Source: Vibrio sp. 10N.261.45.E2 (GTDB lineage: Bacteria; Pseudomonadota; Gammaproteobacteria; Enterobacterales; Vibrionaceae). From it: 64,000 bases of DNA. A program made the translations under genes and the position numbers. The first letter of the stretch is position 1. The number at the start of each line of letters is the position of its first letter. A model generated the notes under the pieces. The model saw nothing but the letters and a program-made list of their open reading frames with translations, searched no databases and was not told the DNA's origin. The DNA lies in contig NZ_MCZZ01000127.1 in assembly GCF_002875705.1 (NCBI RefSeq), positions 62,001-126,000 on the forward strand. The letters are read 5' to 3'. Positions 56,457 to 64,000 of this stretch are shown piece after piece.

Positions 56457-58475
56457 ATGGCCGAATACACTACTTCGGTCGGTGCTGTTCGACCAAAATA
56501 TCAGTTCACCGAGTTCAATATGATGACCAGTTATCAACCTTTCGAGCACCTCAAATGTCCTATTTGGATATATGACATTGATAATAAGAGAATAACTTGG
56601 GCAAATAGCAGCGCCCTCCCTTTGTGGGAGTCTGAATCTCTATTTGAGCTGACATCACGAGACTTTAGTGTCGAGATGTCAAAAGCAATCGAAGCGACAT
56701 TAGAAGAGTATCAAAGGCAATTTCTGCGCGACGAAAGCATCAAGACATGGTGGAATTTCACCCCAAACTACATTTCGAAGCGTGCACTGTGTCTGTTTTC
56801 TGGGATCCCGCTGCACGATGGTCGAACTGGCATGTTGGTTCAGGTTGTTGCTGAAGAAGGCAGTTTGAGGCACGACCTTGCTTACTCTGATGGTGCAAAC
56901 CTCTCTCTTCTTTTTGATAAGTCAGGAAATATAGTGAGTGCTAACTCCGCATTTTTTCAAAACTATGGCTCACCGTTTAACACCTTATTCGACTTCGTCT
57001 CAAGTGAAGAAACAGCAGCACAGTGGTTGTTTTCCGCACGCAAAGGCCGTGAGATATTAGAAGAGGTTAGCTGTGAAATAGAAGGCAAAACACACCACTT
57101 TGATGTTCAAGGGAAATGGCTCTTCGACAAAAGCGAGCTGCTGTTAAACCTGACCTGTACAACCAAGCAAAAAGAGAAGCTGATAAAAGCCAGATACAAC
57201 GCAGAGCATGACTGTTTGACTGAGCTTTATAATCGCCGCGGGATCACTAACCTTTTAGACACCAGTATTGATTATCGATCTCCCTTTGAACTGATGTTTG
57301 TCGACCTTGATGGCTTCAAGCTAGTTAATGATACCTATGGGCACAGTGTCGGTGACCAGCTACTCAAACAGGTTGGCGAACGCCTTAAACAGCTTGTTGA
57401 TGAAAAGTGCATGATTGGTCGATTTGGTGGCGACGAATTCATTGTGATCGCCCACACCTGTCGCAATCAAAATATTCCACTACTCTGCTCTCGTATTATC
57501 GATGCGTTGAACCGAAGTTTCCATATTAGAGGTATCGGTAGCTTGTCTGTTGGATGCAGCATAGGTACCGCACATTTTCCTGATAATGCGGTTGACCAAG
57601 AAACGTTACTAAAGCAAGCGGGTATAGCGATGCACCTTGCTAAAGCGAATGGTCGAAACCGCTTCCAAACATTTACCCCAGACTTAGCACAAACCCTTCA
57701 TCGCAAAGTAAAGATCCGCCACCGACTGGCACGCGCCATCGAAAACGATGATCTCAACCTTCACTACCAACCAATAATGGACACTAACAGTGACAAGGTG
57801 AAGGGATTTGAAGCCCTACTTCGATGGTCAGACAAGGAGTTAGGTAACATAGGCCCTGATGAGTTTATTAGCTTAGCGGAAGAGACAGGACAGATTGTAC
57901 TGCTTGGGAAATGGGTTCTAAATTCAGCCCTCAAGCAGCTATCAGCGTGGCAACGTGAATTTGATAGTGAGCTGATGATGAGTATCAATATTTCAAGTAT
58001 TCAGATGCACGCCACCTTTGCAGAACAGCTGCTAGCAATGCTGAACTTCTACAATATCCAACCTCATAGTATCGCCCTTGAAATCACAGAATCCTCCATG
58101 ATCTTCAAGCATGGTGAAGTCAGACAGGCGTTAAGTGATATTGCGAAATTGGGTGTAGAGCTTCACCTAGACGATTTTGGTACAGGTTACTCCTCACTGT
58201 CTATGTTGCATGATTTACCGATTAGTACCGTTAAACTCGATAAAAGCTTTGTCCATGGTTCACACAAAGGAAGCAAAGCTATTGTCCAAGCCACTCATGC
58301 TATCTGTGACAAGCTAGGGCTAAAAGTGGTTGCAGAGGGGGTTGAAACCGAAACGCAAAAAGCGTTCTTAATCGATTGTGGATACGAGTATCTTCAAGGT
58401 TTCTTGTTTAGTAAGCCAATTCCGTCAAATGAAGTTGAAAGTCAGTTTTTAATCGGTCGGCACTCATACAATTAA
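56457..58475 (+). CDS. PAS-PAS-GGDEF-EAL c-di-GMP enzyme
   Basis: This 672-residue cytoplasmic protein has two PAS-like domains (about 30-130 and 145-235), a GGDEF domain (GGDEF at 324-328) and an EAL domain (EAL at 452-454; DDFGTGYS at 572-579; EGVET and LQGFLFSKP near the end). Both active sites look complete, and no RxxD inhibitory site precedes GGDEF. It could make or break c-di-GMP depending on PAS signals. The start is unclear: the frame opens at 56457, but MMTSYQPF at 56520 has a better GAG spacing. Confidence 0.9.
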   Translation: MAEYTTSVGAVRPKYQFTEFNMMTSYQPFEHLKCPIWIYDIDNKRITWANSSALPLWESESLFELTSRDFSVEMSKAIEATLEEYQRQFLRDESIKTWWNFTPNYISKRALCLFSGIPLHDGRTGMLVQVVAEEGSLRHDLAYSDGANLSLLFDKSGNIVSANSAFFQNYGSPFNTLFDFVSSEETAAQWLFSARKGREILEEVSCEIEGKTHHFDVQGKWLFDKSELLLNLTCTTKQKEKLIKARYNAEHDCLTELYNRRGITNLLDTSIDYRSPFELMFVDLDGFKLVNDTYGHSVGDQLLKQVGERLKQLVDEKCMIGRFGGDEFIVIAHTCRNQNIPLLCSRIIDALNRSFHIRGIGSLSVGCSIGTAHFPDNAVDQETLLKQAGIAMHLAKANGRNRFQTFTPDLAQTLHRKVKIRHRLARAIENDDLNLHYQPIMDTNSDKVKGFEALLRWSDKELGNIGPDEFISLAEETGQIVLLGKWVLNSALKQLSAWQREFDSELMMSINISSIQMHATFAEQLLAMLNFYNIQPHSIALEITESSMIFKHGEVRQALSDIAKLGVELHLDDFGTGYSSLSMLHDLPISTVKLDKSFVHGSHKGSKAIVQATHAICDKLGLKVVAEGVETETQKAFLIDCGYEYLQGFLFSKPIPSNEVESQFLIGRHSYN

Positions 58476-58725
58476 AAACTTATTTATCAATACATTAAGG
58501 AATTTGGACGCTTTGCAATCAATAGACAACTGCCGATGTGAACGCTTACGTATGCTTACATAGCATTTAATGGCAACAGAGAACCATTAAGTTATTGTTT
58601 ATATTGATTATTAATTAAAAACTCAACTCTTAAAACACCAAGCCATTATACCCACTAACTGTAATGACTTTGGTATTTAGATTACCCTCATTCCGTCTCT
58701 TTAGCAGATCCCATAGTCGGTATAC

Positions 58726-59205
58726 ATGAACAGACAAAACGGCTTTACTCTCTTAGAACTCATCATCTCTGTATTAATTCTAGCGATCGTTTCGGCCACA
58801 GCTATGGTCAAGTTTTTAGACGTTCAAGGAAGTGCTCGAGCGAGTAAAATACACGACGTTGCAGGCAACCTTCGTACTGGTATTGATATGATCTACGCTA
58901 AGTCTACAATTGCTGGTGTTGAGGGTGAGTGCAACTATGTTGAAAAGACAGAGATTGAAACCTATTACGTCTGTCATGGTTATCCAATCGCCTATGTAGA
59001 CTCGCTTAGAAGACTGCTCAATATCGACAAAACAGAGCTTCATGTAATCAACAAAGAAGTAGACTCTGGCAGTAATGCAGAAAGAGTAGCCGTTATCTCT
59101 TTTGACACCGAAAACTATACCTACAAGCCAAAAGGAAACTTTTGTCAGGTACTTTATCAGCCAGAAAAGGAACCACAAATCGTCGTACTTGATGGTGCAT
59201 GTTAA
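58726..59205 (+). CDS. Type IV prepilin-like protein (MshA/PilA-like)
   Basis: This 159-residue protein has a short leader MNRQNG cut before FTLLELIISVLILAIVSATA, the class III prepilin N-terminus with E5, then a globular domain with paired cysteines (CNYVEK, VCHGYP, FCQVLY, GAC). It would be processed by PilD and placed in a type IV pilus or pseudopilus. No assembly genes lie nearby, so it is an orphan pilin. The ribosome-binding site is weak. Confidence 0.85.
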   Translation: MNRQNGFTLLELIISVLILAIVSATAMVKFLDVQGSARASKIHDVAGNLRTGIDMIYAKSTIAGVEGECNYVEKTEIETYYVCHGYPIAYVDSLRRLLNIDKTELHVINKEVDSGSNAERVAVISFDTENYTYKPKGNFCQVLYQPEKEPQIVVLDGAC

Positions 59206-60041
59206 CGACTCAACGATTGCTCGCTTTCTATCGTTAACATTAAGCCATATCAACTGATCGTTGAATATCATTTGGTTACGCTAACATTTGCTCAAAAATA
59301 ACACTAATTGATCTAACTTGTTGCTAGTTGCATCGACAGGCACAGTTCAAGGAATAACACTGACCTTATTTATACATTATTTTCATCGCTAGCTGATGAA
59401 GATCTACATAGATGCACGTCTGATATACATGTCAATAATAATCCTTTAAAAATCCGCTTATAATCAATTTATTGAGAATCTTCATCCCTTCCCAGTTTCA
59501 ATATTTGCCCCTGGGTTTTCACTATTTAAAATCAAAAATAAAACAACTCAAATTAAACTTATCAGTAAATATTATTCTACCTATCATTCACAATTGTAAT
59601 TTAAAAAATAAAATTACTAGACAATAAAATCATATTAATACTTCATAAATTTATACAGTTTAATTTTATCCTGAAAAATTCTGATAAATCTCACACATCA
59701 ATAAACAGAATGAATACCATTAAAATCTACATTAGAAGCCTCTAAATCCAGTCACTAAACCTGCTGCATCGAAGCGATAGAATGGATAAATACCAAAACA
59801 AATGGATAAATCCCCTTTACCCCTTGTAAATCATTGGCTTTCATTTATAAATTCAACTTTTGGGCGAACATCTCCATAACCTTTCATTAAAGCCCAAATT
59901 CTGCGATTAGTATCAACATCTTGAGAGCAAATGGTGACATTTTGGTTATATTATTTAGATCGAACTCTTGTGTTGAATGAAAATCCCAGCCATCACATAT
60001 CAATCACACAAATATAATAACTATCGCTTAGGAGTTGAGCC
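59206..60041. other. AT-rich intergenic island before the EAL fusion gene
   Basis: About 836 bp, strikingly AT-rich between 59400 and 59720 and again near 59940-60040. No ORF with a ribosome-binding site, tRNA or inverted-repeat ends were found. ATGGATAAAT occurs twice (near 59781 and 59802). The composition suggests H-NS-type silencing or recent acquisition. Confidence 0.55.
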
Positions 60042-61787
60042 ATGCACTGTTCTTTCAATATAAATAACAATAATGAGAGCTTGCAACTGATTTATAATGA
60101 AGAAAAAATATACATTAAAAAAGACAGTAATAAGATATCAGAGGAAAGTCTTAATAGTAAAGAGAGTTTTGTATTCAAATATCTTATTGAACACTCGTCA
60201 ATATCCAACCCTCAATCTGCAAGAGATGTTGAAGAGTCTTTTAAATTACATTTTGACGAAGAGTTTAGCTTATACGCCTTAAAAAACATTATTGCTTCAA
60301 TAAGAAAGAAATATCGGAGCTTATGCAAAAAAGCGAAGGTTAATAATAATAGTGAGCTTATCTCTAACCTTTATAAGGTAGGTTACTTCATCGATCTCGA
60401 TAGAAGTCCAACCAATCGTATCGCACCAAAGTACGACATCAACCAATTCAAGCCTAGCCAAATCGAGATGTTGAAACTGATGTTCAACACGTATCATCGA
60501 GAGCTGATCAAGGCTCTGATAACCGTGTTCACAATCTCTTCCTTTTTTCTGTTCGTTGTCTACTTTTTCCAAATCCTTTATACGACGAAAATTGCGAATG
60601 AATACAGTGAGAATACGAGAAATATTGCAGCAGAAGTCATGGACTATGGGTGCGATAGCTACGGAGCTGTGCACTCATTAAGGCACTCACTCAACCTTGA
60701 TTCTGTGGTCATGACAACACCTTTGGGCTCATGCTATGTCTCTAAAACACGTTCTAAGATGGTCAAGCTCGATCAAGTAGACGATTTCTACGATAGTGCT
60801 GATTTTGCCTATTCACGGTTCGTAGATGCCGAGAACGACATTGAAATGATTGTTCGAATATCTAAACGCTCGATCGAAGCTCGATACAAAAACTCACTAT
60901 TGCCATTGTTAATCGATTCGATCTCCATCCAGAAGAATGATTACTACATCTTAAACCTTGGCGAAGAGAGTAAAGCTATCTATCAAACATCTTTGCCAAC
61001 CGGGGCGACTATCACTTTGTACAGTGACGACATTGTTGCGTTGTGGACTGCACTTTCTCTGATACTCGCGACACTGCTTTATCGTTCTTATATTCTGGGC
61101 TTTGTGATCTACCTGTTTCGCTGGAAAAATATCTCCTTTGAAGAAGAGCCCATCATCAATACAGAAGATAACAGCGTTCTCTATTACGAGTTGTTGTCTC
61201 GTGTGCGTAACGTCGGGGTTTTAAGCTTTATCAACACCATGAGACGCACGAATTTACTTACCTTTCATACTATCTTGATCATCGAAACAGTCAGAAGAGC
61301 CAAGTTAAACAACAGTCATGAGATCTATGGGGTTAACGTGTGCCCGAGTGCTTTAGTGGGGTCGAACTTCGCTAGACTCAAAGAGCATTTAGACGCGATG
61401 GAAGCGAACGAATTTGTCGTCGAGATTACTGAATATTCGAACATTGGTTATGGATGTGAAGTTATCGACAACATTAAGGATATCAAAAGGCTTGGTATCA
61501 CTATCGCACTGGATGATTTTGGTACGGGCAATAACAACATCGAAATCATCAATGTCATCTCCCCTACCTATCTAAAACTGGATCGATGTTTTGTTAAAGA
61601 TATTGAGTCAGGAGAGCACCATCAGGGTGTATTACTCAATATCTCGGAGATTGGACGCTTATCAAATATCACCATGATTTATGAAGGTGTTGAGACGCGC
61701 AGGCAGCAATATATCTTGTGTCAGCTCGGCTACAACTTACATCAAGGTTACCTATACAGCCGGCCTAATGAGTCAAAGGAACAATAG
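60042..61787 (+). CDS. Winged-helix / membrane sensor / EAL fusion protein
   Basis: This 581-residue protein has an unusual order. Residues about 35-120 form a ToxR/OmpR-type winged helix (VFKYLIEHSS, LKNIIASIRKKYRSLCKK, NLYKVGYFIDLD). TM1 (about 157-180) leads to a periplasmic region (181-332) with two cysteines, C204 (CDSYGAV) and C231 (GSCYVSK), recalling the CSS-type redox sensor of membrane EAL proteins. TM2 (about 333-357) is followed by an EAL domain (370-580): ELL (383-385) in place of EAL, N432, E461/E464, D491-D492 in LDDFGTGN, K512, E548 and Q568 are present, so activity is plausible. GGAG precedes the ATG. A DNA-binding domain joined to a c-di-GMP phosphodiesterase across the membrane is not a standard architecture. 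Confidence 0.85.
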   Translation: MHCSFNINNNNESLQLIYNEEKIYIKKDSNKISEESLNSKESFVFKYLIEHSSISNPQSARDVEESFKLHFDEEFSLYALKNIIASIRKKYRSLCKKAKVNNNSELISNLYKVGYFIDLDRSPTNRIAPKYDINQFKPSQIEMLKLMFNTYHRELIKALITVFTISSFFLFVVYFFQILYTTKIANEYSENTRNIAAEVMDYGCDSYGAVHSLRHSLNLDSVVMTTPLGSCYVSKTRSKMVKLDQVDDFYDSADFAYSRFVDAENDIEMIVRISKRSIEARYKNSLLPLLIDSISIQKNDYYILNLGEESKAIYQTSLPTGATITLYSDDIVALWTALSLILATLLYRSYILGFVIYLFRWKNISFEEEPIINTEDNSVLYYELLSRVRNVGVLSFINTMRRTNLLTFHTILIIETVRRAKLNNSHEIYGVNVCPSALVGSNFARLKEHLDAMEANEFVVEITEYSNIGYGCEVIDNIKDIKRLGITIALDDFGTGNNNIEIINVISPTYLKLDRCFVKDIESGEHHQGVLLNISEIGRLSNITMIYEGVETRRQQYILCQLGYNLHQGYLYSRPNESKEQ

Positions 61788-61977
61788 CCCCACCCTAATA
61801 AGAATCTTGATGAGCAACTATTCCCTATTCAAATAATAATCGCTCATACAGCTGCTTGAGAGCCCACAAGGATGTAGGCTTCAAGTACCCTCTCCGCCAA
61901 ACATGCTTTATCCAACCATAAAAGTTAACATTCAGCTAATTTATAGAAAAAGCTTGTCTATCTTAGAAAAAAGGTTA

Positions 61978-61999
61978 GTGTTATACATATGTATATCAC
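61978..61999 (+). promoter_or_regulatory. Palindromic operator of the GntR-type regulator operon
   Basis: GTG-T-TATACATATGTATA-T-CAC is a palindrome with one mismatched pair; its 14-bp centre is perfect. It ends 15 bp before the regulator ATG, as expected for autoregulation by a YtrA-type GntR protein. Confidence 0.65.
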
Positions 62000-62014
62000 C
62001 ATGCAGTTTTAATT

Positions 62015-62386
62015 ATGACCGAATGGAAAGACGACCAGCCGATCTTTAGGCAGCTTGCCGCCAAGATCAGTGACCAGATTCTTCAGGGTGTTTGGCTAGA
62101 GCTACAAGCATTACCCTCTGTGCGCGCAGTTGCCGCCGATCTCAAGATCAACCATCTTACCGTCATGAAAAGCTACCAGTTACTGGTGGATGAAGGCTTG
62201 GTGGAGAAAAAACGCGGCCAAGGCATGTATGTGGCCGAAGGGGCACTTCAAAAATTGAAAGAGTCTGCACATCAATCATTCATCAACACACAGATCCCAG
62301 CCATTGCTGAGACGCTTAGCATCATTGATATGAGTATCGAAGAACTCGTGAAACAACTAGCACAACATATAAAGGACAAGTCATGA
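62015..62386 (+). CDS. GntR-family regulator, YtrA subfamily
   Basis: This 123-residue protein has a winged helix (IFRQLAAKISDQILQG, LPSVRAVAADLKINHLTVMK, LLVDEGLVEKKRGQGMYV) and only a short C-terminal helical tail (about 80-123), as in the YtrA group, which usually sits before an ABC transporter it controls. Its stop overlaps the ABC gene start (ATGA). No strong ribosome-binding site is visible, and a palindromic operator lies directly upstream. Confidence 0.9.
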   Translation: MTEWKDDQPIFRQLAAKISDQILQGVWLELQALPSVRAVAADLKINHLTVMKSYQLLVDEGLVEKKRGQGMYVAEGALQKLKESAHQSFINTQIPAIAETLSIIDMSIEELVKQLAQHIKDKS

Positions 62387-63237
62387 GTACTTTACTTTCC
62401 GTGAAAAACGTAACCAAAACCTATGCAAATCAAGTGGGTGTCGAGAACATCAGCTTTGAGTTAAAGCCAGGGCAAGTACTTGGTCTGCTAGGCCACAATG
62501 GCGCGGGTAAATCGACGCTAATCAAATCATTGCTTGGCGGACACAACTATCAAGGTGAAATTGAGGTTAACGGCTACCACCCTATTCACCAGCACGCAGA
62601 ACTCATGCTGCACCTGTCGTACATCTCAGATGTTAACGTGTTGCCCGAGTGGATGACCGTTAAACAACTGCTTCGATACACCCAAGGTGTGCACCCTAGT
62701 TTCAACAAGCAAAAAGCAGAGCAGACGTTAAGCAGCACTAACATCAAACTGTCTTCTACTATCAAGCAGCTTTCTAAAGGAATGAAGGTACAACTTCACC
62801 TTGCGATCATCATCGCGACTGACACTCAAGTATTGATCTTAGATGAACCGACACTTGGCTTAGATCTGCTGTACCGCGATACTTTTTACCGCCACCTGCT
62901 GGAGTGGTTCCACGACGGTGAGCGCGCCATGATCATTGCAAGCCATGAGGTTGCAGAGATTGAACACCTACTCACAGATGTGCTGATTTTGAAACAAGGC
63001 CATTGTGTGCTGCAAAAGAGCATGGAAGACATCGAGAACGACTATTTCATTATCGAGGTCGCAAACAACCATTCAAGCGAGATACAGAAACTCAATCCAC
63101 TGACTTCACAGCCGGGGTTAGGCACCACCAAGTGGTTACTTGAAGGCCAATACAAAGCGCAGGTTGAGTCACTGGGTACCATCTATAACGTTGGCCTCGC
63201 AGATCTATTCCTTGCAACACAGACGGAGAAGGCATAA
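62383..63237 (+). CDS. ABC transporter ATP-binding protein
   Basis: This 284-residue cytoplasmic ATPase has Walker A GHNGAGKST at 37-45, signature LSKGM at 131-135 in place of LSGGQ, Walker B VLILDEP at 151-157, and the switch histidine in IIASHEV. It belongs to the CcmA/YtrB-type exporters. The modified signature is common in this group. It overlaps the regulator by four bases and the permease by one. Confidence 0.9.
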   Translation: MSTLLSVKNVTKTYANQVGVENISFELKPGQVLGLLGHNGAGKSTLIKSLLGGHNYQGEIEVNGYHPIHQHAELMLHLSYISDVNVLPEWMTVKQLLRYTQGVHPSFNKQKAEQTLSSTNIKLSSTIKQLSKGMKVQLHLAIIIATDTQVLILDEPTLGLDLLYRDTFYRHLLEWFHDGERAMIIASHEVAEIEHLLTDVLILKQGHCVLQKSMEDIENDYFIIEVANNHSSEIQKLNPLTSQPGLGTTKWLLEGQYKAQVESLGTIYNVGLADLFLATQTEKA

Positions 63238-64000
63238 TGCATCCAAGTTTTTACATGCTAGAAAAAGAACTCATCGAGCACAAAATTAACACTCGATTGC
63301 CTCTGTTTGTCGCGTTATGTGGTTTCTTACTGTTCGTAAGCCTGTTCTTTAATGGTGCAGCGCAGCATGAGTTTTTCTTCGAAATGCAAGTGAACGGCGA
63401 CATGAGCGACATCCACAGAGAGTTCGCACAAGACCTCAACTCAGTGATCTATTTTGGCGCGGGCCTGATTTCACTGATCCTGTCGACGCTTTACATCCCT
63501 AAAACACTGCGTAAAGAGCGCCAAGAAGGTAGTTCGATGTTTTGGAGAAGTATGCCGGTATCTAACGCAATGACTCACGGCGTGAAGCTAGGCTTCGGTC
63601 TAGTGGTTATTCCGGCTATCTGTGCATTGCTCGTGCTGTTCGCCGATTTCCTATTCTGGATATTGAACGTATCTAGCGAGCAACAACTGGCGCTACTAGT
63701 TGAGCAGCAATCCCTACTGTATGTGTTGAGCAACTGGCTCGTGTTCTTTGGGCGAATGATGTTAGTTGCGCTGGTTTTATTACCACTGGCAACCGTAACC
63801 CTAGCAATATCTCAGCTGGTGAACTCGCCATTGCTTGTCATTTTTATCTCAAGCTATGCAATTAAGTTCCTCTCTGTGGCGGTATTTGGGTTCTATGGCA
63901 TCAACGACTTTCTGTCTCTCATCGCATCACTACCAATGAAGGTACTTACAGCAAGTAACCCATTCAGCGCGATTGCTGAAGCGCCGCTTTTATCTTTAAG
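63237..64000 (+). CDS. ABC-2-type permease, C-terminus cut by window edge
   Basis: The ATG at 63237 overlaps the ATPase stop (TAATG), and the frame stays open to the end of the window (254 complete codons plus two bases). It begins MHPSFYMLEKELIEHK and shows hydrophobic helices near residues 21-40, 75-97, 120-145 and beyond, with a basic loop TLRKERQEGSSMFWRSMP typical of ABC-2 permeases. Together with the upstream ATPase it forms an exporter; the substrate is unknown. Confidence 0.85.
   Translation, partial: MHPSFYMLEKELIEHKINTRLPLFVALCGFLLFVSLFFNGAAQHEFFFEMQVNGDMSDIHREFAQDLNSVIYFGAGLISLILSTLYIPKTLRKERQEGSSMFWRSMPVSNAMTHGVKLGFGLVVIPAICALLVLFADFLFWILNVSSEQQLALLVEQQSLLYVLSNWLVFFGRMMLVALVLLPLATVTLAISQLVNSPLLVIFISSYAIKFLSVAVFGFYGINDFLSLIASLPMKVLTASNPFSAIAEAPLLSL

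Overview
The window is chromosomal DNA from a marine Vibrio, and protein similarity points towards the Splendidus clade. Vibrio hallmarks are adjacent luxP and luxQ genes of the autoinducer-2 quorum-sensing system, two qrr small-RNA genes, an OmpU-like porin, DUF3541 and DUF3612 proteins, and many c-di-GMP enzymes. Most genes have a moderate base composition with native-looking starts. No prophage, insertion sequence, integron cassette, CRISPR array, rRNA or tRNA was found. The small chromosome is a plausible location (luxPQ is on chromosome II in V. cholerae), but that is inference.

Layout. 0-5.7 kb: a fumarylacetoacetate-hydrolase fragment, porin, the Hsp70-like yegD, a cysteine-rich DUF1289/CWC protein, a HopJ-family protein and a PilZ protein. 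5.7-9.4 kb: luxQ and luxP. 9.7-12.7 kb: a GIY-YIG protein, yceH, tmaR, an M15-like peptidase and a small membrane protein preceded by a perfect 16-bp inverted repeat. 12.7-20.7 kb: a hybrid histidine kinase, an N-terminally extended GAPDH, and hcr/hcp, where hcp has a sigma-54 promoter with NorR-type enhancer sites. 21-32 kb: a lipoprotein hydrolase, a LysE exporter, an overlapping Lrp/LysR regulator pair divergent from yjeH, a MocR regulator divergent from an FMN-binding protein, a urea transporter, an AraC regulator and a DUF3302/HlyD pair. 32-42 kb: qrr, codBA, a cold-shock gene, a diguanylate cyclase, a DUF3612 regulator with its divergent partner, a second qrr facing the first, and rhlE. 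42-51 kb: a CHASE-GGDEF protein, DUF3541, a methyltransferase, nupC with a long structured leader, and an ascorbate-type PTS. 51-64 kb: an HD-GYP protein, an acetyltransferase, a two-component pair, a GGDEF-EAL protein, a solitary type IV prepilin, an unusual winged-helix/membrane/EAL fusion, and a YtrA-type GntR regulator with an ABC exporter cut by the window end.

How the parts connect. LuxPQ senses AI-2 and, in known vibrios, passes phosphate through LuxU to LuxO. LuxO~P with sigma-54 then transcribes qrr genes, and both qrr genes here carry matching sigma-54 promoters and LuxO-type TTGCA-N3-TGCAA sites. Seven genes make, degrade or bind c-di-GMP (PilZ, two GGDEF, one GGDEF-EAL, HD-GYP, EAL fusion, and the pilin as a possible output). 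Nucleobase and nucleoside salvage (codBA, nupC) shows PurR-like sites.

The strongest candidates for something new are the winged-helix/CSS-like/EAL fusion protein at 60.0-61.8 kb, the structured leader and small ORF before nupC at 47.6-47.9 kb, the hairpin that encloses the ribosome-binding site at 27.74-27.78 kb, and the NorR/sigma-54 architecture with a leader palindrome before hcp. All calls come from reading the sequence; no database search or folding program was run.
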